Source: Hyphomicrobiales bacterium
GTDB taxonomy: Bacteria; Pseudomonadota; Alphaproteobacteria; Rhizobiales; Beijerinckiaceae
Reading direction: 5' to 3'
Length of the DNA: 64,000 nt
Assembly: GCA_900466745.1 (NCBI GenBank)
Contig: UBNE01000028.1
Location: 124,001-188,000 of the forward strand
The notes beneath the pieces were generated by a model. That model had not been told where the DNA came from. It saw nothing but the letters and a program-made list of their open reading frames with translations, and made no database searches. The position numbers and the translations under genes are program-made. Positions 1 to 8,563 of this stretch are shown piece after piece (positions within the stretch are counted from its first letter, which is position 1; the number at the start of each line of letters is the position of its first letter).

Positions 1-1317
1 TCCAGGAAAGTCCTGATCGAGGCGCATGCGCTGGCGCGAAACGGCGGGACCGGTATCGCCACCTATGCACGCAACCTCAGCAAGACCGTCACCCAGGCCG
101 GCTATACTGTCGATCTGCTCATGGGGGTCGACGGCAAGATCAGCCGGCGCGATCCGCTGCTGGCCGAAATCAGCCTTCATGATGCCAGGCGGACAGGCAC
201 CGATCCGCTGCGGGAAGTCGCGCGCGCCATGGACTGGGCGATTGGTCTGCCTGCAGGGGCGCGGGCGATGCCGTTGCCTCAGCAACGGATCGTGATCGAT
301 CCCACCTCGGGACAGGTCTCCAGCAGGGACTACGCCGCACACGCGGTGGAGCGACTGGAAGAGCGGGCTTTTTGGCACTTCAATCGCTATAGGCGCCGAA
401 TGTCGGTCATCCATGAGGAGCGCTATGACCTTTTTCATGCGACACGGCCGATCCCGCTTGCGCTGCCCAGAACGCCGAGTGTTTACACGATCCACGACAT
501 CGTCCCGTTGCGGCTGCCGCACTCGACGCTGGACAACAAGCGGTACTTCTACCGCGTAGTACGAGAAATCTTGAAGAAGGCGGACCATATCGTCACGGTC
601 TCCGAATTCACTAAGCGCGATATCATCGATGTGTTTGGCACTGATGAGGATCGTATCACCAACACTTGGCAATCGGTATCGCTCCACAAGTCGGTGTTGG
701 AACGCTCCGACGAGGACGTGGCGCGAGCGGTTGAATTGCAATACGGCCTCCGCTTCCGAGGTTATTATTTGTTCCTCGGAGCGATCGAGCCGAAGAAGAA
801 CATCTCGCGTATGGTCGATGCCTATTCGGCAAGCGGTAGCAAGCGTCCACTGGTACTAGTTGGTGGCCTGGGCTGGCAGTACGAACGCGACCTTGAAACG
901 ATCGGGGACGAACGTTTCGCCGGCTGGCACTTCGATGGTCAGCGCATTACCTCCGAACGCCGTGTCAGGCGCCTGCCCTATGTACCGACGGCCACACTTT
1001 ACACGCTCATTCGCGGCGCAAGAGCTGTCCTTTTTCCGTCGCTCTATGAAGGGTTTGGTCTGCCGATCCTCGAAGCCATGCTGCTGGGCACACCAACCAT
1101 TACATCCAATACGAGCTCGCTTCCGGAGATTGCGGGCGATGCAGCGCTTCTGGTCGATCCCTATCGGCCAGATTCTATCCGTGATGGAATTCGGAGTATC
1201 GACAACGACGACGCACTTTGCAGTGAGCTGGCGCGCCGCGGCAGAGAACGCGCCGAGTTCTTTTCCCCTGAACGACATGCCGAACGCATCAAAGCTGTTT
1301 ACAATCGTGTTCTGTGA
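1..1317 (+). CDS. Family 4 glycosyltransferase, 5' end cut by the window
   Basis: The reading frame is open from the first base, so the true start lies outside the window. The first residues (IEAHALARNGGTGIATYARN) look like the N-terminal donor-domain loop of GT4 (GT-B fold) glycosyltransferases. The C-terminal half carries the family's EX7E motif (EGFGLPILE, glutamate codons at 1048 and 1072), followed by the usual LPEIAGDAALLVDP nucleotide-sugar segment. Such enzymes transfer a sugar from an NDP- or GDP-sugar onto a growing polysaccharide or lipid-linked glycan in the cytoplasm. Sugar and acceptor cannot be told from sequence. The next gene downstream (1469) has the same orientation and probably belongs to the same surface-polysaccharide locus. 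Confidence 0.88.
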   Translation, partial: SRKVLIEAHALARNGGTGIATYARNLSKTVTQAGYTVDLLMGVDGKISRRDPLLAEISLHDARRTGTDPLREVARAMDWAIGLPAGARAMPLPQQRIVIDPTSGQVSSRDYAAHAVERLEERAFWHFNRYRRRMSVIHEERYDLFHATRPIPLALPRTPSVYTIHDIVPLRLPHSTLDNKRYFYRVVREILKKADHIVTVSEFTKRDIIDVFGTDEDRITNTWQSVSLHKSVLERSDEDVARAVELQYGLRFRGYYLFLGAIEPKKNISRMVDAYSASGSKRPLVLVGGLGWQYERDLETIGDERFAGWHFDGQRITSERRVRRLPYVPTATLYTLIRGARAVLFPSLYEGFGLPILEAMLLGTPTITSNTSSLPEIAGDAALLVDPYRPDSIRDGIRSIDNDDALCSELARRGRERAEFFSPERHAERIKAVYNRVL

Positions 1318-1468
1318 CAGGCTCTGCGAAAGCTCGATCGGCGCGGGAACGATGCTCTGACTGAGCAGAGTCCCGTGCCAAGGATGCAAGGCTCCGGCCA
1401 GCGGCCGCTTTCGGCATCGTCCCCAATGCTGGAATTGTTTCCGCTAACACTAGAGGCTCTCCGATAGG

Positions 1469-2554
1469 GTGGACGTGCCGCTGGTTATCTATCGCTCCCC
1501 GCAACTTTTGGTGAAGGCGGCCCATCGCGGCAGTGACTGCTGCGTCGTGACGTTCGATTCCTTCACGGATACGACGGAGCTCGATCGTTCGGCCTTCGGT
1601 GAAGAATTCCTCGTCAAGCACGGGATCTCGGCCGTTCACGTCGTCAATGCACGCAACCACTGGTATCACGAACCCGACTGGCGCGAAGCGATTGGTGCTG
1701 CTCGCAATGCCGCCTCCGGCTATGCTCGGATCCTGACCTATGGATCAAGCATGGGAGGATACGCTGCGCTTCGGTTCGCTGATCACATCGGAGCTACCGG
1801 CGTCCTGGCATTCTCCCCCCAATATAGCCTTGACCCGCGGAAGGCCCCCTTTGAGAAGCGTTGGCAGAAATCCCGCCGCAGAAAATGGCTGCCCGAACTC
1901 TCCGGCCCGCTTTCATCAGACATTCCCTCAGTCGTCGTCTATGACCCAAGTATGGAATCCGAACGGCTGCATGTAGAACGCATTGCAGACGAAATGCCGA
2001 TACAGACATTGGTGCTGCCTCATGCGGGGCATCACACCGCCGCATTCCTTTCAGAGTGCGGACTTTTATCGGACATCGTCCTGCAAATGGTCGCAGGACA
2101 GCCCGACCTCATCGCCATTGCACGCCAAGCTAGAGCAAGGCGCAAACAGTCCCTGCACTATCTGATCGCGCTCTCCGATAGTGCACGGCGGACAAATCGG
2201 AGCGCCACTGCTTTGGCAATCGCACGCAGAGCAACCGATATCGCCCCTGATTCCCCCGTCAGCTGGCATCAGCTCGGTCAGCTGCTATCGAATCTGGGAA
2301 AACACGGCGAAGCACTTAACGTTGTTCGCAGATCAATTGAACTTTCACCCGACATCAAAGCCTTGAACTTACGCCTCGCCGAAGCTCAACGCGCCCTCGG
2401 CGACCACGATGGAGTGCTGAAGACTCTGCGTTTACTTGCGGACGCGCCGATGACGCAAGAGGCGAATTGGGCAATCCGTACCATGACACTTGAGGCTCAC
2501 GCCCGGCGCTTCGTCGCACGCATTGCCCGTGCAATCTATCACAAGGTAGGTTGA
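1469..2554 (+). CDS. Alpha/beta-hydrolase with C-terminal TPR repeats, 361 aa
   Basis: The first ~200 residues have an alpha/beta-hydrolase pattern: a nucleophile elbow YGSSMGGYAA near residue 93 and a late histidine in PHAGHHTAAF. Residues ~205-330 read as tetratricopeptide repeats (for example ALAIARRATDIAPDSPVSWH and ALNVVRRSIELSPD). The start used is GTG at 1469, preceded by only a weak purine stretch, so the exact start is uncertain. There is no signal peptide, so it is probably cytoplasmic. Its position 150 bases after a glycosyltransferase suggests a role in making or modifying an exported polysaccharide. The substrate is unknown; the fold assignment is fairly sure, the role is inference. 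Confidence 0.7.
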   Translation: MDVPLVIYRSPQLLVKAAHRGSDCCVVTFDSFTDTTELDRSAFGEEFLVKHGISAVHVVNARNHWYHEPDWREAIGAARNAASGYARILTYGSSMGGYAALRFADHIGATGVLAFSPQYSLDPRKAPFEKRWQKSRRRKWLPELSGPLSSDIPSVVVYDPSMESERLHVERIADEMPIQTLVLPHAGHHTAAFLSECGLLSDIVLQMVAGQPDLIAIARQARARRKQSLHYLIALSDSARRTNRSATALAIARRATDIAPDSPVSWHQLGQLLSNLGKHGEALNVVRRSIELSPDIKALNLRLAEAQRALGDHDGVLKTLRLLADAPMTQEANWAIRTMTLEAHARRFVARIARAIYHKVG

Positions 2555-2708
2555 GCGCATTCGTCCGACAGGAAAGCTAACAGGAGCACACTCTATGCCA
2601 TCGAGCGATTTGAAATGAGACCGGTCTGCTGATGGGGCGCGCACCACCACACCGGTATTGATCCGAGACCAGTTGGGACCGCCGGACGGTAGAGTTTCCG
2701 GCCTTCGA

Positions 2709-3494
2709 TCACGGCGGCGGGCTGGGTATGCCGCCGGGATTTTGCAGCAGGATCGGAGGCTTGTTGCCGATGGCCCCGTGCGGCCGATCCTCATTGTAGT
2801 ATTTGACCCAAGCCTCCATCTTTTCGGCCGCATCCGCAAGGGTGAGGAACCAGTGCGTGTTCAGGCACTCGCTGCGGAAGCGGCCGTTGAACGCCTCGAT
2901 GAAGGCATTGTCCGTCGGCTTGCCTGGCCGCGAGAAGTCGAGCGTGACCCCCTTGGCATAGGCCCACAGATCGAGATCGCGGCTGACGAACTCGGAGCCC
3001 TGATCGACCCGGATCGTCTTCGGATAGCCCAGTTTCGCGCAGACCCTTTCGAGCGTGGCGACGACGTTCTCGGCTCGATAGCTGAAGCGCGGATCGACGG
3101 CCGGCGAGAAGCGCGAGAAGGTGTCGACCACCGTCAGCACCCGGATCTTGCGCCCGGTGGCGAGCTGGTCATGGACGAAGTCCATCGCCCAAACATCGTT
3201 CGGCCGTGTCGCCGGCGCGCGATCCTCGCGCAGCTTCGCCTTGACCCGGCGCTTGGGCGTCTTGTTCCTCAGTTGCAAGCCTAACTCATTGTAGATCCTT
3301 CGAATCCGCTTCTGATTGACATGCCAACCCTCGCGCCGCAGCAGCACGTCGACACGACGATAGCCATAGCGAACGCGGGTCTCGCAGATCGCCTTGATCC
3401 GGGCTGCCAGGGGGGCCTGGTCGGGCCGGCACGATTTGTAGTGATAGCTTGAGGTGTCGAATTCCAGGACCGCACAGGCCCGCCGGATCGACAC
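2709..3494 (-). CDS. IS3-family transposase OrfB (DDE integrase core)
   Basis: This 261-residue frame has the rve integrase core of IS3 transposases: AMDFVHD (first Asp), VDQGSEFVSRDLDLWA (second Asp region) and AFIEAFNGRFRSECL (catalytic Glu), with an upstream HTH_21-like part (RYGYRRVDVLLRREGW). The GTG at 3494 is only the first start-like codon. The frame is open further upstream to about 3557, overlapping the end of orfA, as expected if OrfAB is made by -1 frameshifting. A possible slip site is the CGAAAG just before the orfA stop. It catalyses cut/copy-out transposition of the element that contains it. Confidence 0.9.
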   Translation of the reverse strand: MSIRRACAVLEFDTSSYHYKSCRPDQAPLAARIKAICETRVRYGYRRVDVLLRREGWHVNQKRIRRIYNELGLQLRNKTPKRRVKAKLREDRAPATRPNDVWAMDFVHDQLATGRKIRVLTVVDTFSRFSPAVDPRFSYRAENVVATLERVCAKLGYPKTIRVDQGSEFVSRDLDLWAYAKGVTLDFSRPGKPTDNAFIEAFNGRFRSECLNTHWFLTLADAAEKMEAWVKYYNEDRPHGAIGNKPPILLQNPGGIPSPPP

Positions 3495-3544
3495 CTGCCA
3501 CTCGCCACATATCGCGCCGACAAGCTCGCGCTTACGACCAGGCC

Positions 3545-3811
3545 TCAGAGCTTTCGGCGGATGACGTCCTGCAGCATCTCACAGTCCAGCGCGAGGTCGG
3601 CGACGAGCTTGCGCAGCTTCGCATTCTCATCCTCTAGCTGCTTCAGCCGCCGCATCTCGGCCGGCAACAGCCCCTCGTACTTCTTCTTCCAATTGAAATA
3701 GGTCGCCTGGCTGATTCCAGCCCGCCGGCAGATCTCCGCCACTGGAACCCCGTCGGCGCCCTGCTTCAGGATGAACGCCTTCTGCGCGTCCGAGAACTTC
3801 GAATCCTTCAT
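3545..3811 (-). CDS. IS3-family transposase OrfA (helix-turn-helix, leucine zipper)
   Basis: This 88-residue protein begins at the ATG giving MKDSKFSDAQKAFILKQ, preceded by a GGAG-containing stretch; an upstream TTG would add eight residues but is less likely. It contains the transposase-8 helix-turn-helix (VPVAEICRRAGISQATYFNW) and a C-terminal heptad region (LKQLEDENAKLRKLVADLAL) typical of IS407-group OrfA, which binds the terminal repeats and multimerises. Its stop at 3545-3547 overlaps the extended orfB frame in the -1 register. Confidence 0.88.
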   Translation of the reverse strand: MKDSKFSDAQKAFILKQGADGVPVAEICRRAGISQATYFNWKKKYEGLLPAEMRRLKQLEDENAKLRKLVADLALDCEMLQDVIRRKL

Positions 3812-3876
3812 CGTCTTCCGCTCCTCCCAGCCCAAGGGAAACGACGCGGAAAACTCTAACCCAAAGCGATCCAGTT

Positions 3877-4221
3877 TTAAGGGCTCAGATCAGTATGCTG
3901 AAATCATATTGTAATTTCAAGTATATAGATGTTCGCAGTTTTGTCCTGAATGGCGCGCCAACCAAGAGACTCTTGCGAGGACCTCTTGCTGGCCCGAGAG
4001 GCTTCGCCCGGTTTTCCCCTCCGTCATCATCAGGCGCCTGCGCCGCCCCAATTGATCCGGGCGACTTGCCGTGGCGGCAAGACGGCCGGCGGCGGGGCCT
4101 GCAGGCCCACTCGTTGATTGCGGACTTCGGAGCGGCGAGAGCAGGGCAGGGGCGTCGATCGCGCCGGGCTTGCCCGCGCTGCCGGGCCGCGCGCCCGGCA
4201 TGAGGCGCCGCTGCCGGGGCG
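3877..4221. other. Intergenic region, no gene recognised
   Basis: About 345 bases lie between the IS3 element and the end of the asparagine synthetase homologue. The first 80 bases next to the IS are AT-rich and the rest is GC-rich. Several frames are open across it, but none gives a protein I recognise or a convincing ribosome binding site. No repeat, RNA gene or clear terminator was seen. Confidence 0.5.
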
Positions 4222-5751
4222 TCACGCCGCGATGCGGTTGGCGTTCCATTGCCCGGCCTGGGCCAGAATCATCTCGGGCTCGGCGAAGCGGCTGCGCAGG
4301 ATGTCGCGATACAGCTTGCTCTCGCGGCCGGGGTCGACCTCGTCCCGGCTGCCGGTCAGCAGCCGCAGCGCCTGGCGCAGCGCCTCCACGGTGCCCGAGC
4401 CCTCGTCGAACTGCGCCTTCCTGCGCCAGATCAGATCCTCCGGCAGCAGGTCCCGGCAGGCCCTGCGGAGCAGCCATTTCTCCGTGGTCGGCCCGGTCGC
4501 CTCCGCGCTCGCCGGGTCGGTCCGCCGGAGTTTGAGCTGCGCCGGGAGGGACTGGGCGAAGGCGATCAGATCGCGGTCGAGGAACGGCGTCCGGGCCTCC
4601 AGCGATTGCGCCATCGTCATGCGGTCGACGCGCTGCAGGTTGATGTTGTGCATGGTGCCGAGACTGCGCGTCAGCTCGTCGGCGAGCGCACGCGGATCGT
4701 CGGCATAGCCATGGTGATAGGCGTAGCCGGCGAACAGCTCGTCGGCTCCCTCTCCGGTCAGGACGGCCTTGACGTGCCGGCGCGCCAGCCTGGCGGCGAA
4801 CAGCGTCGGGACCGCGCTGCGGACCAGGTCGAGATCGGCGCTTTCGAGATGATAGACGACATGGGCCAGGCTGTCGGCGATGTCCTGCGCCGAGAAGGTG
4901 AATTCGTGGTGCTCGGTCCCGAGATGGTCGGCGACGCGGCGCGCAGCCAGCAGGTCGGGCGCGCCGGCCGTGCCCACGGCGAAGGTCTTGAGCGGCCCGA
5001 GCCCGGCGCCGGTCCTGTGCTTCTGGGCGATGGCCGCGACGAGCGAGCTGTCGAGCCCGCCGGACAGGAATGAGCCGACCTCGACATCGGCGACCATCCA
5101 TTTCGCGACGGCCTCTTCCAGGGCGAGGCGCAATTCGCCGGCCACGGCGTCGATGTCCAGCCCGGGCTCCGCCGCGCCCGCGCCCGCCGGGATGCGGTAC
5201 CATGTGCGCAGCCCGGCGCGGCTGTCGAACAGGGTGCCCGGCGGGACCGCGCCGATGTCGTCGAAGCCGAATCCGTCGAAGGCCTTGAGCTCCGAGGCGA
5301 AGGCCAGCCCCTTGCCGCGGCGCGCCATGTAGAGCGGCTTGATCCCGAGCGGGTCGCGCGCCGCGACGATCCGCTCCGGCGTCGCCAGCACGAAGGCGAA
5401 CATCCCGTCGAGCCGGTTGATCCAGCGCTGGGCGCCGCCGCGGAAGAGGCGAAGAATAGCTTCGCTGTCGCTCGATGAATTGAAGTTTTCGGCGCCGAGA
5501 ATCGCTCTCAGATCGGCGTGATTGTAGATTTCACCGTTGGCGACAAGCATCTCCGCATCCGCTCGGATGGGCTGGATGCCGTCCTCCGCGCCGATGATCG
5601 CCAGTCGGCAATGGCCCATCGCGACCGGCGCGTCGTCGAGTCGGGCGATCCGGGTGGCATCGGGGCCGCGGTGCCCGAGGCGCGAAAGCATCGCTGCGAG
5701 CAGCGTTCCACCCCCGTCCTCAATCTCCCAGAGACATACGAAACCGCACAT
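4222..5751 (-). CDS. asnB: Asparagine synthase (glutamine-hydrolysing) family protein, 509 aa
   Basis: This is a class II glutamine amidotransferase joined to an ATP-pyrophosphatase synthetase domain. Residue 2 is the catalytic cysteine (MCGF). HRGPDA, NGEIYNH, SDSEAIL and ARDPLGIKPLY mark the glutaminase half (about 1-185). SFLSGGLDSSLVAA is the P-loop of the synthetase half, followed by LTGEGADELFAGY. AsnB makes asparagine from aspartate, ATP and glutamine. At 509 residues it is shorter than E. coli AsnB (about 554), and homologues also amidate other acceptors such as osmolyte peptides. It is transcribed away from a betaine-type ABC importer across a 278-base AT-rich spacer. Family assignment is firm; the substrate is not proven. 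Confidence 0.85.
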   Translation of the reverse strand: MCGFVCLWEIEDGGGTLLAAMLSRLGHRGPDATRIARLDDAPVAMGHCRLAIIGAEDGIQPIRADAEMLVANGEIYNHADLRAILGAENFNSSSDSEAILRLFRGGAQRWINRLDGMFAFVLATPERIVAARDPLGIKPLYMARRGKGLAFASELKAFDGFGFDDIGAVPPGTLFDSRAGLRTWYRIPAGAGAAEPGLDIDAVAGELRLALEEAVAKWMVADVEVGSFLSGGLDSSLVAAIAQKHRTGAGLGPLKTFAVGTAGAPDLLAARRVADHLGTEHHEFTFSAQDIADSLAHVVYHLESADLDLVRSAVPTLFAARLARRHVKAVLTGEGADELFAGYAYHHGYADDPRALADELTRSLGTMHNINLQRVDRMTMAQSLEARTPFLDRDLIAFAQSLPAQLKLRRTDPASAEATGPTTEKWLLRRACRDLLPEDLIWRRKAQFDEGSGTVEALRQALRLLTGSRDEVDPGRESKLYRDILRSRFAEPEMILAQAGQWNANRIAA

Positions 5752-6029
5752 GGAATGTCCTCTTCAGCGACGGCCTTTCACGACCGCAGCGCCTTCTTGG
5801 CTTGCGGTTATGGAGGCATAAAGGTTCTTATAAGAAGTTTATTGGGCGAACATTGAAAATCAATTTAGACATAATTCAATATAACTATCATATCTTCATA
5901 ATAAACCTTTGGCCATAAATAGAATCAGAGAAAAGATTTCACTGAGAATAACTGTCATTTTCCGTCAAAAAAATCACATTCATGGGTTGCCAAGGCCTGA
6001 TAGGCTGTCCTAAAAGCCGCCGCGAGGCA
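5752..6029. promoter_or_regulatory. AT-rich divergent promoter region (asnB homologue / osmoprotectant importer)
   Basis: This 278-base spacer is far more AT-rich than its surroundings, with long A/T stretches around 5860-5980, and it separates two divergently transcribed units. Promoters for both are therefore expected here. I could not identify a trustworthy -35/-10 pair or an operator palindrome by eye. A GAGG motif (6023-6026) sits 4-7 bases before the ATG at 6030 and decides that start over the in-frame ATG at 5982. Confidence 0.55.
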
Positions 6030-6683
6030 ATGGATATTCTCGATTACATCATTTCGAACTGGGGGCTCATCGTCACCCGGACTGGCGAGCATGTCGCCAT
6101 CGTCGGGGTCGCCGTGGCTCTGGCGGTGCTGACGGGGGTGCCCATCGGCGTCGCGATCAGCCAGAACCGGCGGCTAGCGGAGGCCGTGCTCTATGTCGCG
6201 TCGATGGTGATCACCATCCCCTCGATCGCGCTGTTCGGGATGATGATCCCGATCCTGTCGCTGTTCGGCCAGGGCATCGGCTACCTGCCGGCGGTGATCG
6301 CGGTATTACTCTACTCCCAGCTCCCGATCATCCGGAATACATACGCCGCGATCCGCAATCTTGACCCGGCCCTGCGGGAAGCTGCGAGAGGCATGGGCCT
6401 GACCAGGGGACAGCGTCTGCGGGAGGTCGAGTTGCCGCTCGCCCTGCCGGTGATCGTGACCGGGGTGCGGCTTGCCGTGGTGATGAATATCGGGGTCACG
6501 GCCATCGCCGCCTATATCGGCGCCGGCGGCCTCGGCACCTTCATCTCGCGCGGCATCAGCCAGACCGATCCGCGCCAGCTCGTCACCGGCGCGCTCGCCG
6601 TGAGCCTTCTGGCGATCGTCGCCGACCTCGCCCTGCTCTGGCTGCAGCGGAAGCTCACCTCACCGGGACTGAGGACCAGATGA
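6030..6683 (+). CDS. Osmoprotectant-type ABC transporter permease (OpuBB/YehW-like), 217 aa
   Basis: This is a binding-protein-dependent inner-membrane permease with about five or six hydrophobic segments. Its conserved EAA loop reads LREAARGMGLTRGQRLREVE and is followed by LPLALPVIVTGVRLAVV. It continues with IAAYIGAGGLGTFI, a signature of glycine betaine/carnitine/choline permeases of the OpuB/OpuC/YehW type. The ATG at 6030 is preferred because GAGG precedes it. The stop overlaps the next start (ATGA, 6680-6683), so translation is coupled to the ATPase gene. It should form a heterodimer with the second permease at 7785. Confidence 0.88.
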   Translation: MDILDYIISNWGLIVTRTGEHVAIVGVAVALAVLTGVPIGVAISQNRRLAEAVLYVASMVITIPSIALFGMMIPILSLFGQGIGYLPAVIAVLLYSQLPIIRNTYAAIRNLDPALREAARGMGLTRGQRLREVELPLALPVIVTGVRLAVVMNIGVTAIAAYIGAGGLGTFISRGISQTDPRQLVTGALAVSLLAIVADLALLWLQRKLTSPGLRTR

Positions 6684-7792
6684 TCAGACTGCACCAGGTC
6701 AGCAAGACCTTTCCGGGAAGCACCGTGCCGGCCGTCGACCGCGTGTCGCTCGAGGTTCCCGCCGGCGAGATCTGCGTCCTGCTCGGCCCCTCGGGCTGCG
6801 GCAAGACGACGACGATGAAGATGGTCAACCGGCTGATCGAGCCGAGCTCCGGCGACATCCTGATCGACGGCCGCAGCACGTCGGATTGCGACGTCACGCA
6901 GTTGCGGCGCAGCATCGGCTACGTGATCCAGCAGATCGGCCTGTTCCCGAACAAGACGGTCGAGGACAATATCTGCATCGTCCCCGACATCCTCGGCTGG
7001 GACCGGCGCAAGTCGCGGGAGCGGGCGGCCGAGCTTCTCGACATGGTGGCGCTCGAGCCGGGCGCCTTCCTTCACCGCTATCCGCGGGAGCTGTCGGGCG
7101 GGCAGCAGCAGCGCATCGGGGTTCTGCGCGCCATCGCCGCCGATCCGCCGGTCCTGCTCATGGACGAGCCCTTCGGCGCCATCGACCCGATCAACCGCGT
7201 GATCATCCAGGACGAGTTCCTGAAGATGCAGGCGCAGATCCGCAAGACCATCCTCTTCGTCAGCCACGACATCGACGAGGCGGTGAAGATGGCGGACCGC
7301 ATCGCGATCTTCCGCGACGGGCGGCTGGTCCAGTACGATACGCCCGACAACATCCTCGCCCATCCGGCCAGCAGCTTCGTCTCCGATTTCGTCGGCGGCG
7401 ACCGGACGCTGAAGCGCCTGCAATTGCTGACCGTGCGCGACGCCATGCTGGCGGACCCGCCGCGGGTCAGGGCGGCCGACAGCCTGAAGCAGGCGGTGGC
7501 GACGATGGAGGAGCACGGGCACCAGACGATCGTGCTGGTCGGGCCGCGGGGTCGGGCGCGCGGCTATGTCCCGCTCCAGGCGGCGCGCGGCGCCGCCGGC
7601 ACGGTCGGCGAGAACCACGAGGCGCTGCCGACGACGATCAGGCCGAACGAGGATCTGCGCACCGCCGTCTCGACGATGTTCCGGCACGACGTCTCCTGGC
7701 TCGCCTGCGTCGACGAGGACGGCATGTATCTCGGCTATGTCACCCTGCGCGGCATCACGCGCCTGCTCTCCGAGACCTACCGGGATGGCTGA
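6680..7792 (+). CDS. Osmoprotectant-type ABC transporter ATPase with CBS domains, 370 aa
   Basis: The protein has a standard ABC ATPase domain: Walker A GPSGCGKTT at residues 36-44, a Q-loop in VIQQIGLFPNKTV, signature LSGGQQQR and Walker B VLLMDEPFGAIDP. A C-terminal tandem CBS region follows from about residue 250 to the end. This is the layout of ProV/OpuA/OpuCA-type ATPases, in which CBS domains sense ionic strength or c-di-nucleotides. It energises uptake of a quaternary-amine osmoprotectant by the two flanking permeases. The gene overlaps both neighbours (4 and 8 bases), a tight operon. Confidence 0.92.
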   Translation: MIRLHQVSKTFPGSTVPAVDRVSLEVPAGEICVLLGPSGCGKTTTMKMVNRLIEPSSGDILIDGRSTSDCDVTQLRRSIGYVIQQIGLFPNKTVEDNICIVPDILGWDRRKSRERAAELLDMVALEPGAFLHRYPRELSGGQQQRIGVLRAIAADPPVLLMDEPFGAIDPINRVIIQDEFLKMQAQIRKTILFVSHDIDEAVKMADRIAIFRDGRLVQYDTPDNILAHPASSFVSDFVGGDRTLKRLQLLTVRDAMLADPPRVRAADSLKQAVATMEEHGHQTIVLVGPRGRARGYVPLQAARGAAGTVGENHEALPTTIRPNEDLRTAVSTMFRHDVSWLACVDEDGMYLGYVTLRGITRLLSETYRDG

Positions 7793-8522
7793 CGGCGTGC
7801 GGCCCATGCTGATGCGGCTGCGCCGGAACGGCGTCCATGTCGGCGTTTTCCTGCTGGGGGCCTGGGCCTGGGCCGGCGGGCTCCTGCCCGGCCTGCTGGA
7901 GCAGTGGGACGACATCGCCTTTCTCGGCTGGCAGCATGTCGAGCTGGTGGCCCTGTCGGGAGGCGCCGCCATCCTGGTCGGCGTGCCGCTCGGCATCCTG
8001 TTCACCCGTCCGCGCTTCCGCCGTGCCGGCGACATCGCCCTGCAGGTCCTCAATGTCGGGGCGACGATCCCGACCCTGGCCGTGCTGGCGCTCTCGATGG
8101 GCCTGCTCGGCATCGGCAACGGCTCGGCGATCTTCGCGCTGTTCGTCGCCTCGCTGCTGCCGATCGTCGCCAACACGATGGCGGGCCTGCGCGCCGTGCC
8201 GCCGCCCTTGCTGGAGGCCGCGCGCGGCATGGGGCTCTCCACCCGCCATACGCTCTTCCAGGTCGAGCTGCCGAACAGCCTGTTCGTGATCTACACCGGC
8301 ATCCGCACCGCGCTGGCGATCAATGTCGGCACCGTGCCGCTCGCCTTCCTGATCGGCGGCGGCGGGCTCGGCGAGCTGATCTTCACCGGCATCGCGCTGA
8401 ACGAGCTCGGCATCATGCTCGCCGGCGCCATTCCCACCGCGCTGCTGGCGGTGCTGGTCGATTTCATCATGGCCCAGCTCCAGTTCTGGACCATTCCCCG
8501 AGGGGTCAACCCGCTGCGCTGA
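7785..8522 (+). CDS. Osmoprotectant-type ABC transporter permease, second subunit, 245 aa
   Basis: The ATG at 7785 overlaps the ATPase stop by eight bases; an in-frame ATG at 7806 is an alternative. The protein is strongly hydrophobic and has an EAA loop (LLEAARGMGLSTRHTLFQVE) followed by LPNSLFVIYTGIRTALAINV and FLIGGGGLGELIF, which closely match the first permease at 6030. Two non-identical permeases, one ATPase and one binding protein is the YehWXYZ/OpuB-type arrangement. A role in osmoprotectant (betaine, choline or similar) import is inferred from family membership and operon structure. Confidence 0.88.
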   Translation: MADGVRPMLMRLRRNGVHVGVFLLGAWAWAGGLLPGLLEQWDDIAFLGWQHVELVALSGGAAILVGVPLGILFTRPRFRRAGDIALQVLNVGATIPTLAVLALSMGLLGIGNGSAIFALFVASLLPIVANTMAGLRAVPPPLLEAARGMGLSTRHTLFQVELPNSLFVIYTGIRTALAINVGTVPLAFLIGGGGLGELIFTGIALNELGIMLAGAIPTALLAVLVDFIMAQLQFWTIPRGVNPLR

Positions 8523-8563
8523 CCCGTCGGCCGTTCCCAGCAGTCGCTTCAAGGAGAGTCGGC

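Larger units (their letters stand above)
2675..3872 (-). mobile_element. IS3-family (IS407-group-like) insertion sequence, about 1.2 kb
   Basis: The element carries orfA and orfB of an IS407-type IS3 transposase on the minus strand. Imperfect inverted ends can be aligned: left GGGACCGCCGGAC then TAGAGTTTCCGG, right (reverse complement) GGATCGCTTTGGG then TAGAGTTTTCCG. Both flanks carry CCAGTT (2669-2674 and 3871-3876). The group's usual target duplication is 4 bp, so the real ends may be shifted by one or two bases from those given. Both reading frames look undamaged, so the copy could be active. It lies between the polysaccharide genes and the asparagine synthetase homologue. Confidence 0.85.

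Noticed and set aside
3917-5203. A 428-codon minus-strand frame overlapping the asparagine synthetase homologue
   Set aside because: It is a shifted reading of the same strand and has Arg/Gly-rich composition without motifs.
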